NCBI GenBank assembly: GCA_963210315.1
Contig: OY723246.1
Span: 744,001 to 808,000, forward strand
Origin: Rhynchopus euleeides
Taxonomy: Eukaryota > Euglenozoa > Diplonemea > Diplonemida > Diplonemidae
DNA length: 64,000 bases
Direction: 5' to 3'
A program made the translations under genes and the position numbers. Shown here piece by piece: positions 21,596-32,165 of the stretch; position 1 is the first letter of the stretch, and each line of letters starts with the position of its first letter. The notes beneath the pieces are model-generated. The model worked only from the letters and a program-made list of their open reading frames with translations, was not told the origin of the DNA and ran no database searches.

Positions 21596-24408
21596 GGTAC
21601 TCCGTGGGCACCACTGGTCGCCCTTCGGTCGCCACCTGTTCAGACCCCTTTTCAGGGGATTTGAGCCCCAGAGAGACCTCCTGGACCGGTTTTCTGGTGT
21701 TTTATGCTCTTCCCGACCCTGTCCTGGCCCAGAATGTGGTCTGCAGCGAGGTTCTGCTGTTTTCCACCTGATTCGGACCCTCCTTTGGGGACCTCCATTT
21801 ATTTTGCGTCTGACCGTCACCTTCCCCACCTAGTTCACTAGGGCAAGGTGAAAAACCGTTTTTTAACCCCAAAAATGGCATTTCCCGGGTGGCGACCTCT
21901 GGCGACCTCTCAAAAATGTGCCCAAAAAGTGATTTTTGGGACCTTGCGGACCTCGAAAACACAAAGGGAAAAAAAATATTTTTTGTCACACCCCCTCTTG
22001 GGGCGGTACGCCAGTCTACCAAGTGAGGAGGTTTCTTGTGCGAAATTCGAGCAATAAAGCTCAAGTAATCAAATGCCATGACCCCAACCACAACCCCACC
22101 CCCTGCCCTCTGCCCCCCACCCCTGTGCAGGTCATGTGCCCCATCCCATCCCGTGTTGCCTTGTTGCAGATTTTCAAATTGGGAAATTTCAGGTGACCCG
22201 ATGATAGGGATGTACCCCGAGGGTCTACCTGCAGGGATCCACTTTTTGCTATGCCTGCATTGCTGCTGTTTGCGCTTCTCGCCTCCACACACCACCCTGG
22301 GGGGAGGGACAGAGGGCGGAGGGGGCTACACACTTACACAACCGATCCGGTCAAACAATGCCACGTCATCCCCATTGGGGTCCTGGACCGCGGCCTCTCT
22401 CCCAGCGAATTGGTGTCGTCATCAGGCAGGCTAAGTAGTTGTCTACACAGGACATTGGCTTTAAGGGGGTCTGAGTTCTGCGGAACTGGCTTCAAGGGAC
22501 GCCCCCTCGTAATGACTGGGTGGATGGAGCCAAGTAATACCAGGTGGTCGGACACCGGAACTCTCGGCATTTATTAGTCGCGGGAACTGTGTCCGTGTGG
22601 TAGGTGACCCCTTCCGATTCCACTGATTCCACTCTTGAACATGTAGTGTTGAAAGATACTTGGTGTTCTGATGTTTTACAGGGTACTTGACAAAGGAAAG
22701 AGGGTGGTCAGTCTTGTGATCCACCCTGAATCCTTCCTGTGAGCAGCAGATCCACAACACCTCGACTTCTTTCAGCTGCTGTGTCAGGCAATATCAATAC
22801 AGCCAACATGATTCAATTGGAGGAACAAGCCTCGTACACCAGCGGCCCAAAAGGTGGATTTCATGTATGGTTTTAGGATTTCCCTTACTACTGATGGTGT
22901 AGAGACTACAAAGCCTGACCTGATGACGCCGCCATGAACCTGGGAGACACGCCGCGTGAGAAGGGACCTCGGTGCGGGGTGGCGTGAAGATCCTGCCTGA
23001 GTGCCCTCGTCGGGACCCGCGGTAAACCGTGGCGTTCCCCCCGAGGCAAGTCCAGGACGAAGGTTGCAGATAACCGCTGCACCTCTTCGTCCGAAAGGAG
23101 CTCACAGGATAGGGGAACTGCCCACACCCCACTCACGACAGTGTATCCGAAAGGTGCACTGCGCGTGTGGTGGCGGTGTCGGGTCCAGACCCACCTCGTT
23201 CCCCCAGGCCCGTCAGTTGTTGCCCCTCCAGGGGTGGCTGCTGTCTGGCATGGGGGGCGCCCTCCCTGCCTTGCAAGGGAAAATGTAGAACGGCATGCTG
23301 CCCGTTTCTTCATTTTTTCACCTTGCCTGGCAGGGGGGGGGCCCACCCTCACGGGGGGAAAAAGAGGAACGGCATGCTGCCCGTTCACTCTTTTTTCCTC
23401 CCGTCGTGGGTGGGCGCGGGTACCCGGGGTATCCGGCCGGGTACCCGGCTGGGTATCCGGCCCGGGTACCCGGGTATCCGCCGGGTACCCCCCGGGTACC
23501 CGGGCCGGTAACCGGGACCTCCCGGGTACCCGGAAAGGTGGAGACCGCGTCGTGTATGGTATTTAGGGGGGGGGGGGGGGGGGTTTTCCGCATCCACCCA
23601 TATATAGGAATGCGTCGGCCTCCCTGTGTTTAGAGATGCCAATGGCGGTCTCGCAAGAACTGCGCAAACAATACGACATGCAGCCTTGTGGTCTATTTTC
23701 GTTGTACGCAGCCACTGAATCGCTTTCAGAACCCGGGGCAGGTGGAGGACATGTGTTTGTGCGACGAGCCTGGAGAAGCAACAGTAGAACCTCCACTAGC
23801 CTACCAAGCAGCCACAGTACGGCGAACACGCACAGTCACCGGGACCCCTCTCCAAAGCAGTAGACCACTGACCCTCCCACACCCCGAACTCCTAGCCGTT
23901 GGCAATTGTGACAAAAATTTCCTGCAGGAAATCCCTCACAAACGACCCTAGTTGAATAGAAGCCGTGTACGGCTTGTATTTGAACCCCCCCAGTAAACAC
24001 TGTCAGTTTTTCTCAAGAGGAAAGACCAGAACTATCTGTGCCCCTGCTGGATCGGAAAGTGACAGCAAAAACGAGACAACAAACCAATTACTGCCGAAAG
24101 TTGCTTTGTTGGAACGCAGACCACACTCTTTGTGTACACCACTCCCCGGTCCGATGAAATGGTGTGAGTGGGGCAGCACGATCCAGCTAAAGGCAGGGTC
24201 GCCAAAAAACTACATCCCAAGCACGACGTCGAAATGGCAGGGGAAATCGGCCTCTTGAGGGGCACCATGTACCGTAGACGCACCGGCATTATGTGTTTGG
24301 ACGAAAAAGTGACACAGTTTGACACAGTGCCACAGAACGCAGACCCCAGTGCGATCCGCTTGCTTGGGCAACGTTCAATCAGCCACTGGCCACTACATCA
24401 GGAGATAG
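21596..24408. other. Non-coding spacer with dispersed and simple repeats
   Basis: No gene is supported across 2.8 kb. It holds a dispersed segment at about 22195-22240 (GTGACCCGATGATAGGGATG, then CCCCGAGGGTCTACC) that recurs near 32769. It also holds two units of a minisatellite (ACGGCATGCTGCCCGTT) at 23290 and 23369 that recur near 33827, a GGGTACCCGG tract at 23408-23540 and a 20-base G run near 23565. The remaining sequence has short frames only. Confidence 0.5.
23408..23540. repeat. GGGTACCCGG / GGGTATCCGG short tandem repeat
   Basis: About a dozen imperfect units of GGGTACCCGG and GGGTATCCGG lie head to tail. The core GGGTACCC is self-complementary, so the tract can fold on either strand. 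A two-unit relative (GGGTACCCTC) lies at about 56330-56350. Confidence 0.8.
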
Positions 24409-24623
24409 CACCCAGCAACGGGCAACGGCAAGGACAAATGCGAGGGTGGTTGTGACACGAACATGAAAACAGACATCCGACTGACAATATTGCTCCACGC
24501 CAGCGCTGGAGGAACTGCTGCGAGGCTAGAATCGGAGGCAGCAGTGCACAGCGTCGCCGTGCCATGGAGCGTCGGAGGAGCAGACCACACGAGCAGGCAC
24601 ACCGAGGGAACAGACAGCTGTCA

Positions 24624-26915
24624 CTACTGCACAAGCATGTGCTCTGTGGTCGCGTCTGGAGGGCGCTGAGAGCGGCGCACAACTATCACTGCACCCACAG
24701 CGGTCACCAGTGCCGCAATGCCGACCCCGAACACCACAATAGCACCCTCAGTCCAGCCACTGGGCACCGGCGTCTGCACCCAGGCCTGGCCGAACATGGG
24801 CGTGAGCGTCGTCGGAAGCTCTGTCACGGGAGCTGTGGGCTGCGATGTTGGAGGTGACATGGTCACCGGCATCGCAGACATGTGTGTGGGCATGGGTGTG
24901 TGGGGCACACGCGTATCAGGTACACTCGTCGTCGGCAGGGCAGTTGTCGAGGGAGTTGGTGGGGCAGGTGTCGGCGTCTGGGGCACAGCTGTATCAGGTA
25001 CACTCGTCGTTGGCGGGTCAGTCGGCGGGGCAGGTGTCGGCGTCTGGGGCACAGGTGTCTCTGGTGTGTCAGGAACACTTGTCGCAGGCAGGGCAGTTGG
25101 CGGGGGAGGTGTCCTGTGGGGCACAGCTGTACCAGGTACACTCGTAGTAGGCGGGTCAGTCGGCGGGGCAGGTGTCGGCTTCTGGGGCACACCTGTTGCA
25201 GGCAGGGCGGTTGGCGGGGCAGGCGTCTCTGTCAAAGAGGTCTCAGGCGCACCTGTCATCGGCGCTGGCATCTTCGCGATGAGTGTCAGGCGGATGTTAT
25301 CCACCCTCAGCTCTGCCTGCGCATCCAGAGGTTGCGGGTCAGCCACCGCGGACAGCCACGGGTAGATCCACAGTTGTGAAAAGCTGCCGTTGGCGACAAA
25401 GTGAAAGCTGATCTCCCGCCACTCTGGGAAGACCAACCCATTTTCATACACCGTCTGCTGGCTCCCCGTCACTAGCGGCTGGGCTGTGTTCCCGACTGCA
25501 GGCACAAGCCCGTTAACCGCCTTCACGTAAATCACCCCATCAGGGTGACGTGTCAGTACCCACATCGTCACACGGTATGTCTCTCCCTTACTGAGGTCGA
25601 CGTCTGTCGCGATGCCCTCACCCTTGTTTGAGTACGACCACATCCACGCAGAACGGAGTCCCTGCCCGGGGGCACCACCGTATATCGAAGGCGTGCCGTG
25701 CGAGGCATACCAGCCCAGCACATTCCCCATGTACAGCCAGTTCGGGCCGGTGGCCGTTGTTGGCCAAGGCTGGGTAGCCACCTCGAAGCTCGGGTTGCAT
25801 ATAAGCGAGTCTGTGCTGCAGGTCAGCGGCGGGTCTGTCGGGGGAGGGGTCGGCACCAGCGTTGGGGGCGCAGACGTCGGAGGTGCAAGAGGGACACTGC
25901 ACAGAAGCAGCTTATCCACAGTCGCGACGAAGGCGCTGTCCCCCTGCACCGACAGTGCCATCACATCCCCCAGGTAGAATTCGACATGTGACGGCCATGT
26001 CCAGGACCCCCCCGCCCCCAGTGGCAGGACAGACAACCCTATTGCACCGCGGGCGACATAAAGGTAGTCGCCACCCCGGCCGATGTGGTACACCTTCTGG
26101 CCCCTCCCAGGAAACATATATGGTTCGCCCGCGACAATCCTGGCCCCATTCACCTGGAGTGTGTCGACGTACCCTGCACTGCTGTGGTAGGCTGCTGCGT
26201 AAACAGGGCTGCCCCCTGGATACACCGCAACCGGAGGGCAGGAATACCGGCCCCCCGCTCGGTCGGTGCTCGCCGACACCACTGGCGACAAAGGGTCTGC
26301 GACGTTCAGAACACGCAGTGCGGCGGATGCGTTGGGTGCATTGCCAACCACATAGACGAGGCCACCTGCGGAATGGACCCGGCTGCACGGTGTGAAGCCC
26401 GGAAAGCTCATGACTTTGGAGGGGGTGCCTGAAGGGATGCTGACGGCATAGATCTTCGCCGCAAACTTGTCTGTGGTGTATGCGTATCCCCCGGCAATGG
26501 CGACGCCCGACAGCGAGGCGGTGGAGGGGGAGAATGTGCCGATGACGGTTGCACCACCGGAGGTGACGTCGATGAACTGCAGCCCGGTGGTGTATGTTGC
26601 GACAGCCACGATTTCTGTCCCGTTCGGGAGTCGTGTGTAGGCCAGCTCGCACGTGCCGTCGGGGAAGTCGAGCCTGGCTGTCACAACCGGCTCGCTGCCC
26701 GAATAGTCCACCACGATGAAGTTGGACTCGTTGCCCCACCGCGTGGCGTAGGCCATCAACCCGTTGCTCACAACATGCGAGATGTCAGTCATGTCTAGGG
26801 ATGCACGCACCGACACGAGGGGTGTGCCCTCCGCACCGCACACCAGCAGCAAGGCGAAGCCTACCCATGCTGCCCATGCAGGGCGCAGTGCCCCCGTTGC
26901 GCCAGGGGGGCACAT
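24624..26915 (-). CDS. Surface membrane protein, LVIVD-like propeller plus long mucin-like stalk (family copy 3)
   Basis: A 763-residue paralogue with an intact frame. The signal peptide and first third of the propeller are essentially those of copies 1 and 2. The middle is distinctive (YVDTLQVNGARIVAGEPYMF; RGQKVYHIGRGGDYLYVARG). The NPSFE module mixes segments shared with copy 1 (TGPNWLYMGNVLGW) and copy 4 (RHPDG). The Pro/Thr stalk is about 50 residues longer than in copies 1 and 2 because of extra TPAPPTDPPTTSVP-type units, an expansion typical of unequal crossing-over in repeats. A membrane helix follows (AIVVFGVGIAALVTAVGAVIV), then a tail ending HMLVQ. Start at the conserved MCPPG ATG. 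Its 5' flank diverges from the other copies after CAGCAAAGTGGGA. Confidence 0.85.
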   Translation of the reverse strand: MCPPGATGALRPAWAAWVGFALLLVCGAEGTPLVSVRASLDMTDISHVVSNGLMAYATRWGNESNFIVVDYSGSEPVVTARLDFPDGTCELAYTRLPNGTEIVAVATYTTGLQFIDVTSGGATVIGTFSPSTASLSGVAIAGGYAYTTDKFAAKIYAVSIPSGTPSKVMSFPGFTPCSRVHSAGGLVYVVGNAPNASAALRVLNVADPLSPVVSASTDRAGGRYSCPPVAVYPGGSPVYAAAYHSSAGYVDTLQVNGARIVAGEPYMFPGRGQKVYHIGRGGDYLYVARGAIGLSVLPLGAGGSWTWPSHVEFYLGDVMALSVQGDSAFVATVDKLLLCSVPLAPPTSAPPTLVPTPPPTDPPLTCSTDSLICNPSFEVATQPWPTTATGPNWLYMGNVLGWYASHGTPSIYGGAPGQGLRSAWMWSYSNKGEGIATDVDLSKGETYRVTMWVLTRHPDGVIYVKAVNGLVPAVGNTAQPLVTGSQQTVYENGLVFPEWREISFHFVANGSFSQLWIYPWLSAVADPQPLDAQAELRVDNIRLTLIAKMPAPMTGAPETSLTETPAPPTALPATGVPQKPTPAPPTDPPTTSVPGTAVPHRTPPPPTALPATSVPDTPETPVPQTPTPAPPTDPPTTSVPDTAVPQTPTPAPPTPSTTALPTTSVPDTRVPHTPMPTHMSAMPVTMSPPTSQPTAPVTELPTTLTPMFGQAWVQTPVPSGWTEGAIVVFGVGIAALVTAVGAVIVVRRSQRPPDATTEHMLVQ

Positions 26916-27049
26916 GCCGCCAGTATTGTTCACCGATTTCTCCGCCCTTCCCGGACTTGACTGCAGCGGGTGTGGGTGTGGTGGGACAGAGGGTGGGGCG
27001 GAGGGATGGGGCCAACACGGCGTCGTCAGCAAAGTGGGAGCAAAAGCGT

Positions 27050-27640
27050 CGCAACTGTGATTCCTTCCTTATTTGATGCATTGACGCTTCCACCACCCCA
27101 GAGGCTGCTCCTTTCATGTGGGTGGAGCACATGCGAAACACGAGACAGCAGGGCACAGATAATCAGGGCCGTCGGAAGCAATACTTCAGTGTAGTGCTTC
27201 CTGCATGCCCCTTCTAAAATAGGATGGAGGTGTGGGTGTTGGGGGTGGGGCTCGCGGGCCCAGGCCGCTAACCGACTGCACGCCTTCTCGTCATCCGCAG
27301 CACCACTCCCCCGCGCTAGTAGCGCGTCTGAGCGCAGTCGCGGGTGAACACCTGTCCACTGTGGCTTGCAGACGTCCAGCCTGATGACTTTCCAGTCCAT
27401 CAGGATCCGGCCGTGCTGGTCCTCAAGGAATGCCTTTCAGTGCAGCTGCTGCAAAATGGCAAGCGACATGCTGCCGCACAAAAAATGTTGCAACGTGGCA
27501 CAGTGAAGGCCACTGCGATCCGCTTGCTTGGGGCAACGCCGGCTCAACCAGCCAGTGTCCACTACATCAGGAAGCAACACCCATTAAAGGGCAACGGCGA
27601 GGGCAACCGAGGAAGGATGACTGTGATACTAAACTAAAAA
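27050..27640. other. Spacer between surface copies 3 and 4
   Basis: No gene seen. The segment near 27515-27600 (ATCCGCTTGCTTGGGGCAACG, then TCAACCAGCCAGTGTCCACTACA) resembles sequence at about 547-600 and 24354-24400, so it belongs to the extended downstream flank that moves with this gene family. The rest is unique. Confidence 0.45.
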
Positions 27641-27794
27641 CGTACATCGGACTGAAAAGATTGCTCCACGCCAGCGCTGGAGGCACTGTCGCGAGGCTAG
27701 AATCGGAGGCAGCAGTGCACAGCGTCGCCGTGCCATGGAGCGTCGGAGGAGCAGACCACACGGGCAGGCACACCGAGGAATCAGACAGCTGTCA

Positions 27795-30140
27795 CTACTG
27801 CACAACCATGAGCTCTGTGGTGTCATCTGCAGGGCGCTTAGAGCGGCGCACAGCTATCACTGCACCCACAGCGGCCACCAGTGCCGCAATGCCGACCCCG
27901 AACACCACGGCAGCACCCTCAGTCCAGCCACTGGGCACCGGCGTCTGCACCCAGGCCTGGCCGAACATGGGCGTGAGCGTCGTTGCGATTGGAGACTCTG
28001 TCACGAGAATTGTGGGCTCCGATGTTGGAGGTGACATGGTCACCGGCATCGCAGACAGGTGTGTGGGCATGGGTGTGTGGGGCACACGCGTATCAGATAC
28101 ACTCGTCGGCAGGGCAGTTGTCGAGGGAGTTGGTGGGGCAGGTGTCGGCGTCTGGGGCACAGGTGTCTCTGGTGTGTCAGGAACACTTGTCGCAGGCAGG
28201 GCAGTTGGCGGGGGAGGTGTCCTCTGGGGCACAGCTGTTCCAGGTACACTCGTAGTAGGCAGGGGAGGAGGTGTCCACATCTGGGACACACGTGTCTCAG
28301 GTACACTCGTCGTCGGCAGGGCAGTTGTCGAGGGAGTTGGTGGGGGAGGTGTCGGCGTCTGGGGCACAGCTGTATCCGGTGCACTCGTCGTAGGCGGGTC
28401 AGTCGGCGGGGCAGGTGTCTCAGGAACAACTGTTGCAGGCAGGGCGGTTGGCGGGGCAGGCGTCTCTGTCAAAGAGGTCTCAGGCGCACCTGTCATCGGC
28501 GCTGGCATCTTCGCGATGAGTGTCAGGCGGATGTTATCCACGCACATCTCTGCCTGCGCATCCTGAGGTAGCGGCCTCGCGGACAGCCACGGGTAGATCC
28601 ACAGTTGTGAAAAGCTGTCGCGGGCAACAAAGTCAAAGCTGATCTCCCTCCACTCTGGGAAGACCAACCCGCTTTCGTACACCGTCTGTTGGCTCCCCGT
28701 CACGAGCGGCTGGGCTGCCCCTCCGCCAGGCACAAGCCCGTTAACCGCCTTCACGTAGATCCACCCATCAGGGTGACGTGTCACCACCCACATCGTCACA
28801 CGATATGTCTCGTTCTTACTGAGGTGGACCTTTGTCACGATGCCCTCACCCATATTTGAGTGCGACCACATCCACGCAGAATGCCCCCCTTGCCCGGGGG
28901 CACCACCGTAGACCGAAGGCGTGCCGTGCGAGGCAGACCAGCCCAGCACATTCCCCAGGTGCAGCCACTTCTCGATAAAGAAAGATGTGTTGGGCCAAGG
29001 CTGGGTAGCCAACTCGAAGCTCGGGTTGCATATAAGCGAGTCTGTGCTGCAGGTCAGCGGCGGGTCTGTCGGGGGAGGGGTCGACACCAGCGTTGGGGGC
29101 GCAGACGTCGGAGGTGCAAGAGGGACACTGCACAGAAGCAGCTTATCCACAGTCGCGACGAAGGCGCTGTCCCCCTGCACCGACAGCGCCATCACATCCC
29201 CCAGGGAGAATTCGGTAGACTGCGTCCAGGACCCCCCCGCCCCCAGTGGCAGCACGGACAACCCCTTTGCACCGCGGGCGACATAAAGGTAGTCGCCACT
29301 CAGGTTGATGTCGTACACCCTCTCGTTTCCCCCGTTGAACAGATAGGGCGCGCCCATCCCCAGCACGTCCCCGTTCAGCTGGAGCGAGTTGACGTACCCC
29401 GCAAAGCTGTGGTAGGCTGCTGCGTAAACAGGGCTGCCCCCTGGATACACCGCAACCGGAGGGCAGGAATACACGCCCGCCGCACTGTCGGTGCTCGCCG
29501 ACACCACTGGCGACAAAGGGTCTGCGACGTTCAGAACACGCAGTGCGGCGGATGCGTTGGGTGCATTGCCAACCACATAGACGAGGCCACCTGCGGAATG
29601 GACCCGGCTGCACGGTGTGAAGCCCGGAAAGCTCATGACTTTGGAGGGGGTGCCTGAAGGAATGCTGACGGCATAGATCTTCGCCGCAGACTTGTCTGTG
29701 GTGTATGCGTATCCCCCGGCAATGGCGACGCCCGACAGCGAGGCGGTGGAGGGGGAGAATGTGCCGATGACGGTTGCACCACCGGAGGTGACGTCGATGA
29801 ACTGCAGCCCGGTGGTGTATGTTGCGACAGCCACGATTTCTGTCCCGTTCGGGAGTCGTGTGTAGGCCAGCTCGCACGTGCCGTCGGGGAAGTCGAGCCT
29901 GGCTGTCACAACCGGCTCGCTGCCCGAATAGTCCACCACGATGAAGTTGGACTCGTTGCCCCACCGCGTGGCGTAGGCCATCAACCCGTTGCTCACAACA
30001 TGCGAGATGTCAGTCATGTCTAGGGATGCACGCACCGACACGAGGGGTGTGCCCTCCGCACCGCACACCAGCAGCAAGGCGAAGCCTACCCATGCTGCCC
30101 ATGCAGGGCGCAGTGCCCCCGTTGCGCCAGGGGGGCACAT
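27795..30140 (-). CDS. Surface membrane protein, longest single-module family member (copy 4)
   Basis: A 781-residue paralogue with the standard signal peptide, propeller, NPSFE module, stalk and membrane helix (AAVVFGVGIAALVAAVGAVIAV). The propeller is close to copy 2 (NSLQLNGDVLGMGAPY). The NPSFE module has its own segment (TSFFIEKWLHLGNVLGW). The stalk is the longest of the family and contains a unit not seen elsewhere (QMWTPPPLPTTSVPG). The tail ends TTELMVVQ, like copy 1. A two-base difference just upstream (GGGCGTGGGTGGTGGG against GGGTGTGGGTGTGGTGGG) breaks the upstream open frame present in copies 1-3 but leaves MCPPG untouched. This supports MCPPG as the true start in all copies. Confidence 0.87.
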   Translation of the reverse strand: MCPPGATGALRPAWAAWVGFALLLVCGAEGTPLVSVRASLDMTDISHVVSNGLMAYATRWGNESNFIVVDYSGSEPVVTARLDFPDGTCELAYTRLPNGTEIVAVATYTTGLQFIDVTSGGATVIGTFSPSTASLSGVAIAGGYAYTTDKSAAKIYAVSIPSGTPSKVMSFPGFTPCSRVHSAGGLVYVVGNAPNASAALRVLNVADPLSPVVSASTDSAAGVYSCPPVAVYPGGSPVYAAAYHSFAGYVNSLQLNGDVLGMGAPYLFNGGNERVYDINLSGDYLYVARGAKGLSVLPLGAGGSWTQSTEFSLGDVMALSVQGDSAFVATVDKLLLCSVPLAPPTSAPPTLVSTPPPTDPPLTCSTDSLICNPSFELATQPWPNTSFFIEKWLHLGNVLGWSASHGTPSVYGGAPGQGGHSAWMWSHSNMGEGIVTKVHLSKNETYRVTMWVVTRHPDGWIYVKAVNGLVPGGGAAQPLVTGSQQTVYESGLVFPEWREISFDFVARDSFSQLWIYPWLSARPLPQDAQAEMCVDNIRLTLIAKMPAPMTGAPETSLTETPAPPTALPATVVPETPAPPTDPPTTSAPDTAVPQTPTPPPPTPSTTALPTTSVPETRVSQMWTPPPLPTTSVPGTAVPQRTPPPPTALPATSVPDTPETPVPQTPTPAPPTPSTTALPTSVSDTRVPHTPMPTHLSAMPVTMSPPTSEPTILVTESPIATTLTPMFGQAWVQTPVPSGWTEGAAVVFGVGIAALVAAVGAVIAVRRSKRPADDTTELMVVQ

Positions 30141-30864
30141 GCCGCCAGTATTGTTCGCCGATTTCTCCGCCCTTCCCGGACTTGACTGCAGCGGGCGTGG
30201 GTGGTGGGACAGAGGGTGGGGCGGAGGGATGGGGCCAACACGGCGTCGTCAGCAAAGTGGGACCTACAAAGGATTGCAGGTTTGTTTGTCCAAACCTTCT
30301 TGTCAGGTTGAGGCACAGCGAGCTGATTTCTCATGTTGTGGTCTTTAGGGCACACTCCACGATGCCAGTCCGCTCATGCAAAACTACAATCGGATGGGGT
30401 GTGCGTGCCGGCGGGGGTCCAGTGGGGCTGGCAACGATGATGCAGGTGCACGTGCCATCCATCTGACACAATTTCACCTCAACATAGCCCCAAAGGAATG
30501 GGACGGGGGCTTCGGGGGCGGGTTCTGTTTCCCTTGGAAGTGTGAGAGGAGGAGGAGGAGCAGGCTTGGGGAGAGTGGGGGGGTGGGGGTGGGGGTGGGG
30601 GGGCGGGCTTTCTCGCTATTCGGCAAGATTCAGCAGCCTTTTTCGGCGGGGCTTCTCTTCGCATATAAAAGAGGAGAAAATGACCCAAAAAAACGCACTA
30701 CATCGGCAGGCGGAGCGGGGACACCCCACACCCCACACCCCCTCTCCCTCTCATCATTTTCCCGTCTTTTTCAACCACCCGCTTCGGCGACCAGCAACCC
30801 GGCCACTCTTTGTACAAGACAAACAACTCAATAGCAGATGGATTCCTGCTGTTTCTCCGACAGG
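30141..30864. repeat. 5' flank of copy 4, duplicated upstream of copy 5
   Basis: From the gene start out to TTTCTCCGACAGG the sequence is nearly identical to 61137-61855, about 720 bp. It includes a GT-rich tract, a G-rich purine block and the string GCATATAAAAGAGGAG. Copies 4 and 5 therefore share a longer upstream region than the other copies, and it probably holds whatever regulatory signals they use. Homology ends abruptly at CAGG in both. Confidence 0.75.
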
Positions 30865-31243
30865 ACACCACATTTGACCTCCAGTCTTGCCGTGCGAGAC
30901 ACGCATGATCTGTAGCACTGCCTGCTGCTCGCCAGCACCAGGGCGAGTCCTATCAGTGTTGTCTCAGCAGCCTTTGTCGCCGACCCTTGTTGGAGGTGGG
31001 GGGAGGAGGGGGGAAGGGGCGGGAGGGTGGGGGGTATTCTCTCAGAAACACACAAATTGTCAAAAGTGGGGGGGGGGGGGAAGGGGAGTGGACCCTGTCT
31101 CAGAAATACATGGTGCTGCAAAAGTGGCACAACGCGAAAGGGCCCAATACCCCCCCCCCTCCCCCTCCCCCTCCCCGCCCAGGCTGGTCGCTAACCATCA
31201 TTCATCATTCCACTCATTCTGGGTTTCCCCCCCCTAGATATTT

Positions 31244-31270
31244 CATCATTCCACCGATGGTGGAATGATG
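31244..31270. repeat. Perfect 12-bp hairpin with a 3-base loop
   Basis: CATCATTCCACC and GGTGGAATGATG are exact reverse complements separated by GAT. Similar CATCATTCCAC pieces lie at 31203 and 34884, so the hairpin is part of a dispersed family. Role unknown. Confidence 0.8.
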
Positions 31271-31355
31271 GTGGGATGAAACACACACTACCACCTCATT
31301 CACCCACCATTCCCCACCATCCGTTGCCAGGGCCGAAGAGAGTATGGTTTTGCAG

Positions 31356-31735
31356 GAACAGATGCTCACTACCGTGGCCTCCGGCGGCTGGGGGGCTCTG
31401 CCCCCCAGACCCCCCTGTGGACCATGTAGTGTGTGCCCGGCTAGTAACCAAGCCCTTGCGCTTCGACGGCCGTGGCATATCAGGGGGTAGCGTCGAATCA
31501 TGGTACCGAAAGCCTTTTTTTGGTTTCCTCCGGCACCCGAGGATGGCGCGAGCGGGAGAGGAACTGCGGAAGGAACCCAGCGCCTCACACCGTCCACCGA
31601 CGGGAAAGTTAAGTAACAACACGAGCGCGCGCGAAAAATCGACCCCTAGCGTTTTCCCCCCTGATCCCCCCAAAACAGGAGCGTCCGCCCACCTAATCTC
31701 TGAAATCGAGAAAGTTAGCGACAGGCCTGTATCGT
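31356..31735 (-). repeat. Dispersed element with GC-hairpin cassette (minus-strand copy)
   Basis: This is the inverted counterpart of about 52709-53100. Shared landmarks, in reverse order, are the GGCTGGGGGGCTCTGCCCCC hairpin with GTGGCCTCCGGCGGC (31356-31416), the GCGCTTCGACGGCCGTGGCA segment, CGAGCGGGAGAGGAACTGCG, and AAAGTTAGCGACAGGCCTG at the end. No open frame of the element is credible. It looks like a non-autonomous dispersed repeat. Confidence 0.7.
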
Positions 31736-31779
31736 GGGCGCGCGATCGCGTACGAACCATATTTTACTGCATGGCCACC

Positions 31780-32165
31780 CACGGTGGGATCCTGAAAAAT
31801 GTAGTACTATTTTTGTCCACTATAAGTTGCCACTATATAGTGACTATATACTGGACACATAGTACTATATGGAAATGGTATACTGCCGAATTTGTCACAC
31901 TTACTCGCCACATACTGGACACATTCTCAATTATACTGGACACATACTGGGCAAATAGTGGCACGGCGACTATAATAGTCGCCATGTCAGTATTATAGTG
32001 ACTATTATAGTGGACGTGCGACTATTATAGTCGCATGTCCACTATAATAGTCACTATAATACTGACATGGCGACTATTATAGTGACTATTATAGTGGACA
32101 TGCCACTATTATAGTCACTATTTTTGTGGACCTGCGACTATAATAGTCACTATAATAGTCGACAT
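31780..32165. repeat. ACTATAATAGT / ACTATTATAGT array, left
   Basis: An irregular array of ACTATAATAGT and its reverse complement ACTATTATAGT, joined by short linkers such as CGACATG and GGACATG. It begins with CACGGTGGGATCCTGAAAAA, which occurs in reverse complement at the end of the larger array at 34078-34840. The units are mutually complementary, so the tract can form many nested hairpins. Confidence 0.85.

Noticed and set aside
6968-21833. Giant plus-strand reading frames of up to 3815 codons
   Set aside because: They are the stop-free reading of a 41-bp satellite, open in all three forward frames at once; no start context, no domain and no sign of frame-specific constraint.
30664-30671. 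TATAAAAG as a promoter for surface copy 4 (also 61654-61661 for copy 5)
   Set aside because: It reads TATAAAAG on the plus strand, whereas the genes are on the minus strand and start over 500 bases away; conservation is explained by the duplicated flank.
31276-31998. 240-codon plus-strand frame
   Set aside because: It spans a dispersed repeat and then the ACTATAATAGT array; composition changes abruptly at each repeat border.
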